From Acanthochlamys bracteata (taxonomy: Eukaryota; Streptophyta; Magnoliopsida; Pandanales; Velloziaceae), in NCBI GenBank assembly GCA_019914995.1, contig CM034135.1, positions 4,218,501-4,282,500 on the forward strand: a DNA stretch of 64,000 bases. Reading direction: 5' to 3'. This document shows, piece by piece, positions 61,881-64,000 of the stretch (within the stretch, counting starts at the first letter, position 1; each line of letters begins with the position of its first letter). The notes beneath the pieces are model-generated. The model saw only the letters and a list, made by a program, of their open reading frames with translations. It ran no database searches and had not been told where the DNA came from. The translations under genes were made by a program, and so were the position numbers.

Positions 61881-62620
61881 AGCACATTAGAATCCTCTTG
61901 AAAATATATTTTAATAATATTTATTAAATTAAAATTTTTTAAATAAAAAATATTGTAAGAATATATAAAATAAACTCTATTTATTTATTTTAAAAATAAA
62001 ATTTTATGATATATAATTTTTTATTTTTATAAAATTTTAAATATTTTTATAGATTGAAAAATACGGAATAAAAATTTAGATGAAATACTTTCTAAATAAA
62101 CTGCCGAACTATGAGAACTTTAGATTATCAAAGTCAATGTTACATTTGTGCGTTATTATGATGAAAAATTTTCTTTAAAAAAAAAACGAATAAATGTTTA
62201 ATATTCTCATATCAAAATTTCACTTGTGCATTTTTTTGTATTTCAAAACTCTAGAAAATAAAATATGCTGAACTTTTCATTCTAAAGATAAAATTTCACG
62301 TATATAATTTCTACCATGTTATTGAAAGCACAAATAATAATTTGATTGTTTGTAGAATCCAAGTTTAATTTTGGCATTTTAGTAGAAGTCATTAGTCATC
62401 TATGACATGGTCATGAGTATAAGGTACTGCCTGGTCTCCTACTGCTTTAAAATTTTTTATATTCACAAATTATTATTTTTTAAATTTGGAATATATAAAT
62501 AAATTATATATTGTAGATTTTTATATTATTTAAATGTTATTATTTTATTTTTTAAATCGGTTCACAAATGTGGTCTTCCATAAGAAGTGGGATATTTAAT
62601 ATTTTGTTACAATACAAGAC
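61881..62620. other. Intergenic, AT-rich, no gene seen
   Basis: Very AT-rich, and may include more worn MITE sequence near 61900-62080. No coding signal. Confidence 0.35.
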
Positions 62621-62624
62621 AAAT

Positions 62625-62800
62625 GATAGGGATTTCAATTTAAATTGGTGGGTCAATTTTGAGTCGATCTATTTGATAATCGGATCAAATTCTTCAACTC
62701 TAATCCAATCTATGAATTTATATGGATCAAAATTATCAATTCTAATCCAATATATTTAATAATCGGATCAAATTTAAATTATCTATCTAATAATTAAAAT
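62625..62800. mobile_element. Worn partial copy of the hAT-like MITE family
   Basis: Resembles the left part of the element at 26011 (GGGTCAATTTTGAGTCGATC, then GGATCAAATTCTTCAACTC, AATCCAATC and TATGGATCAAAATTATCAA). The CG-containing words have decayed to TG/CA, as expected of an old methylated copy. The ends are not recognisable. Confidence 0.6.
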
Positions 62801-63279
62801 TATTAATTTTTAATTATATAATTTTAAGCTTGAGCGAAATTATAAAATCAGCTGGAATGAATGTGTATTTGTGTTCTTGGTTAAAAGATATAACGAGTGT
62901 CCGTCGAAATGTACATTTTGTAGTATCTTTATCGGATCTTAGAATGTTCCAAGAATTTTTTTAAAATTTTTTGAAATATGTGGTGACAGCATTTTATGAT
63001 TATAAATACATGTTAATATTTTCGATAAAAATTTTGATAAACATAACTAGCTAACAAAATTTTGATAAATCTTTTCACAAAATTCAAATTCGTCATTAAA
63101 AAAATATCTATATAGTAATACTTTGTATAATATTATAATTCTCAATTTGTATTATTTTACTTAGTTATGAAAATAAACGATTAATTATAAATATAATATA
63201 ATATATAAATTATTATTATCAATTCTTTTGTCAATTTTGTATTATATGGTAAAAAAAAATCAGAAAAGAGTTGTTATTT

Positions 63280-63440
63280 TAAGAGGTGACAATTTAAATT
63301 GATAGGTCAATTTTAGATCGACCAGGACCGATCTATTTAATAATTGAGTCAAACCTATTTATATATTTGTATGGATCAAATTTTTCAATCCTAATCAGAA
63401 TTAAATAAATCGATTTGGAATTAAATTTTCGGATAGTATC
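63280..63440. mobile_element. Second worn partial copy of the hAT-like MITE family
   Basis: Begins GAGGTGACAATTTAAATTGA, recalling the GGGTGGCAA end, then GGTCAATTTTAGATCGACC and TATGGATCAAATTTTTCAAT. Truncated and diverged. Confidence 0.55.
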
Positions 63441-63803
63441 ATATTATTTCTATTCTTAACAAATGGTCGTTTTTTGGAATTTGTTTTTTGTTCTATATCA
63501 AAACTACGAAATCACATATTACGATACCTGTTTGCAATTAGTTTCTTTCTTAAAATCTCACTACTTATTGTAAAGATATCCACATAAATTATCTGTTGCT
63601 CTATCTTGTAAATATGTTAGTAGTTACTAATTGCACACTTGAACTACTAAAGACTAAAGTCACACCAAAAATACCAAATAAAGTATTAGTAGTTTTAATT
63701 TGCAAACGTTTCACGACGACTTTTGTATAATTTTTTCTCGTTTTCCGGGTTCAGTTTTGTCTACTCCAAAGATTTTCTGCAGTTCCTTGACCTCACCCCT
63801 CAC
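63441..63803. other. Upstream region of the gene at the right edge
   Basis: AT-rich promoter-distal DNA. Nothing specific was recognised before the TATA box. Confidence 0.35.
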
Positions 63804-63812
63804 TATAAATAC
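63804..63812 (+). promoter_or_regulatory. TATA box of the right-edge gene
   Basis: TATAAATAC preceded by a C-rich stretch (ACCTCACCCCTCAC) and followed about 30 bp later by a pyrimidine-rich stretch suitable for a transcription start near 63840. The 5' UTR would be about 110 bp. Confidence 0.65.
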
Positions 63813-63950
63813 CTCCCCATTTCTCTTTTCCACCATTTTTCTTCTCCTCCACCTGAAAACCAAACCAAATCAGAATTCGATCATTGAATTCATTTCAATT
63901 CAATCTACAGAGGTCTGATTGAATTTTGATCTGCTCATATCCATTCACCC

Positions 63951-64000
63951 ATGGTGCCGGTGATTGACTGCCGTGGATTGATTGAGTTCTGCCGCTCTTT
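63951..64000 (+). CDS. First codons of a gene cut by the window edge
   Basis: The ATG at 63951 lies in good context (ACCCATGG) downstream of a TATA box. It opens a frame reading MVPVIDCRGLIEFCRSF that is still open at the end of the window. The VPVID start recalls some 2-oxoglutarate-dependent oxygenases such as ACC oxidase, which begin with a similar PVIDF motif, but the next residues do not follow that family. I do not assign a function. Confidence 0.55.
   Translation, partial: MVPVIDCRGLIEFCRS

Noticed and set aside
63951-64000. Calling the edge gene an ACC oxidase
   Set aside because: Only 17 codons are visible and the residues after PVID do not follow the family.

Overview
This is a 64 kb piece of nuclear DNA from a flowering plant, almost certainly a eudicot. 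The evidence is compact GT-AG introns, AT-rich intergenic DNA, plant-specific protein families (a PLS-class PPR protein, a VAR3-like plastid zinc-finger protein, a group-2 LEA protein), telo-box and site II promoter motifs, and many Tourist-like MITEs. I cannot name the species. There are no operons, CRISPR arrays, tRNAs or rRNAs.

Layout. 1-2 kb: no convincing gene. 2-4 kb (+): a LEA-2 gene whose reading frame is broken near its middle. 4-12 kb: gene-poor, with a Tourist-type MITE, a decayed Ty3/gypsy gag-like fossil, a three-copy tandem repeat and a possible last exon of an unidentified + strand gene. 12.1-15.5 kb (-): RIO2 kinase, 13 exons. 17.7-19.1 kb (+): two phase-compatible exons of an unidentified gene. 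19.7-20.2 kb (-): decayed fragment of an At3g49140-like gene. 22.6-23.0 kb (+): a small one-pass membrane protein. 26.0-26.6 kb: a hAT-like MITE inside a tandem duplication. 26.9-32.5 kb (-): a broken Ty3/gypsy LTR retrotransposon with both LTRs. 34.2-35.9 kb (+): a PPR protein. 37.6-39.2 kb (-): UTP15/SLOW WALKER1. 40.3-44.4 kb (-): Pur-alpha. 45.9-47.4 kb (-): ribosomal protein L24. 49.2-53.5 kb (-): VAR3-like RanBP2 zinc-finger protein. 53.6-63.9 kb: gene-poor, with many MITEs and a Ty1/copia fossil carrying a nested MITE. 63.95 kb (+): first 17 codons of a gene running off the window, with a TATA box.

How the genes relate. RIO2 (40S maturation), UTP15 (rRNA transcription and 18S processing) and RPL24 (60S subunit) all serve ribosome production and all lie on the minus strand. 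Each has a telo-box (AAACCCTA) upstream of its start codon, as do the genes for Pur-alpha, the VAR3-like protein and the small membrane protein. Arabidopsis Pur-alpha is known to bind telo-boxes, so a regulator and several candidate targets sit within about 33 kb. This is the most interesting functional pattern I found. I saw no clearly new biological system; the other notable points are a 69-nt in-frame intron in Pur-alpha, the frame-broken LEA gene and the nested transposon history.
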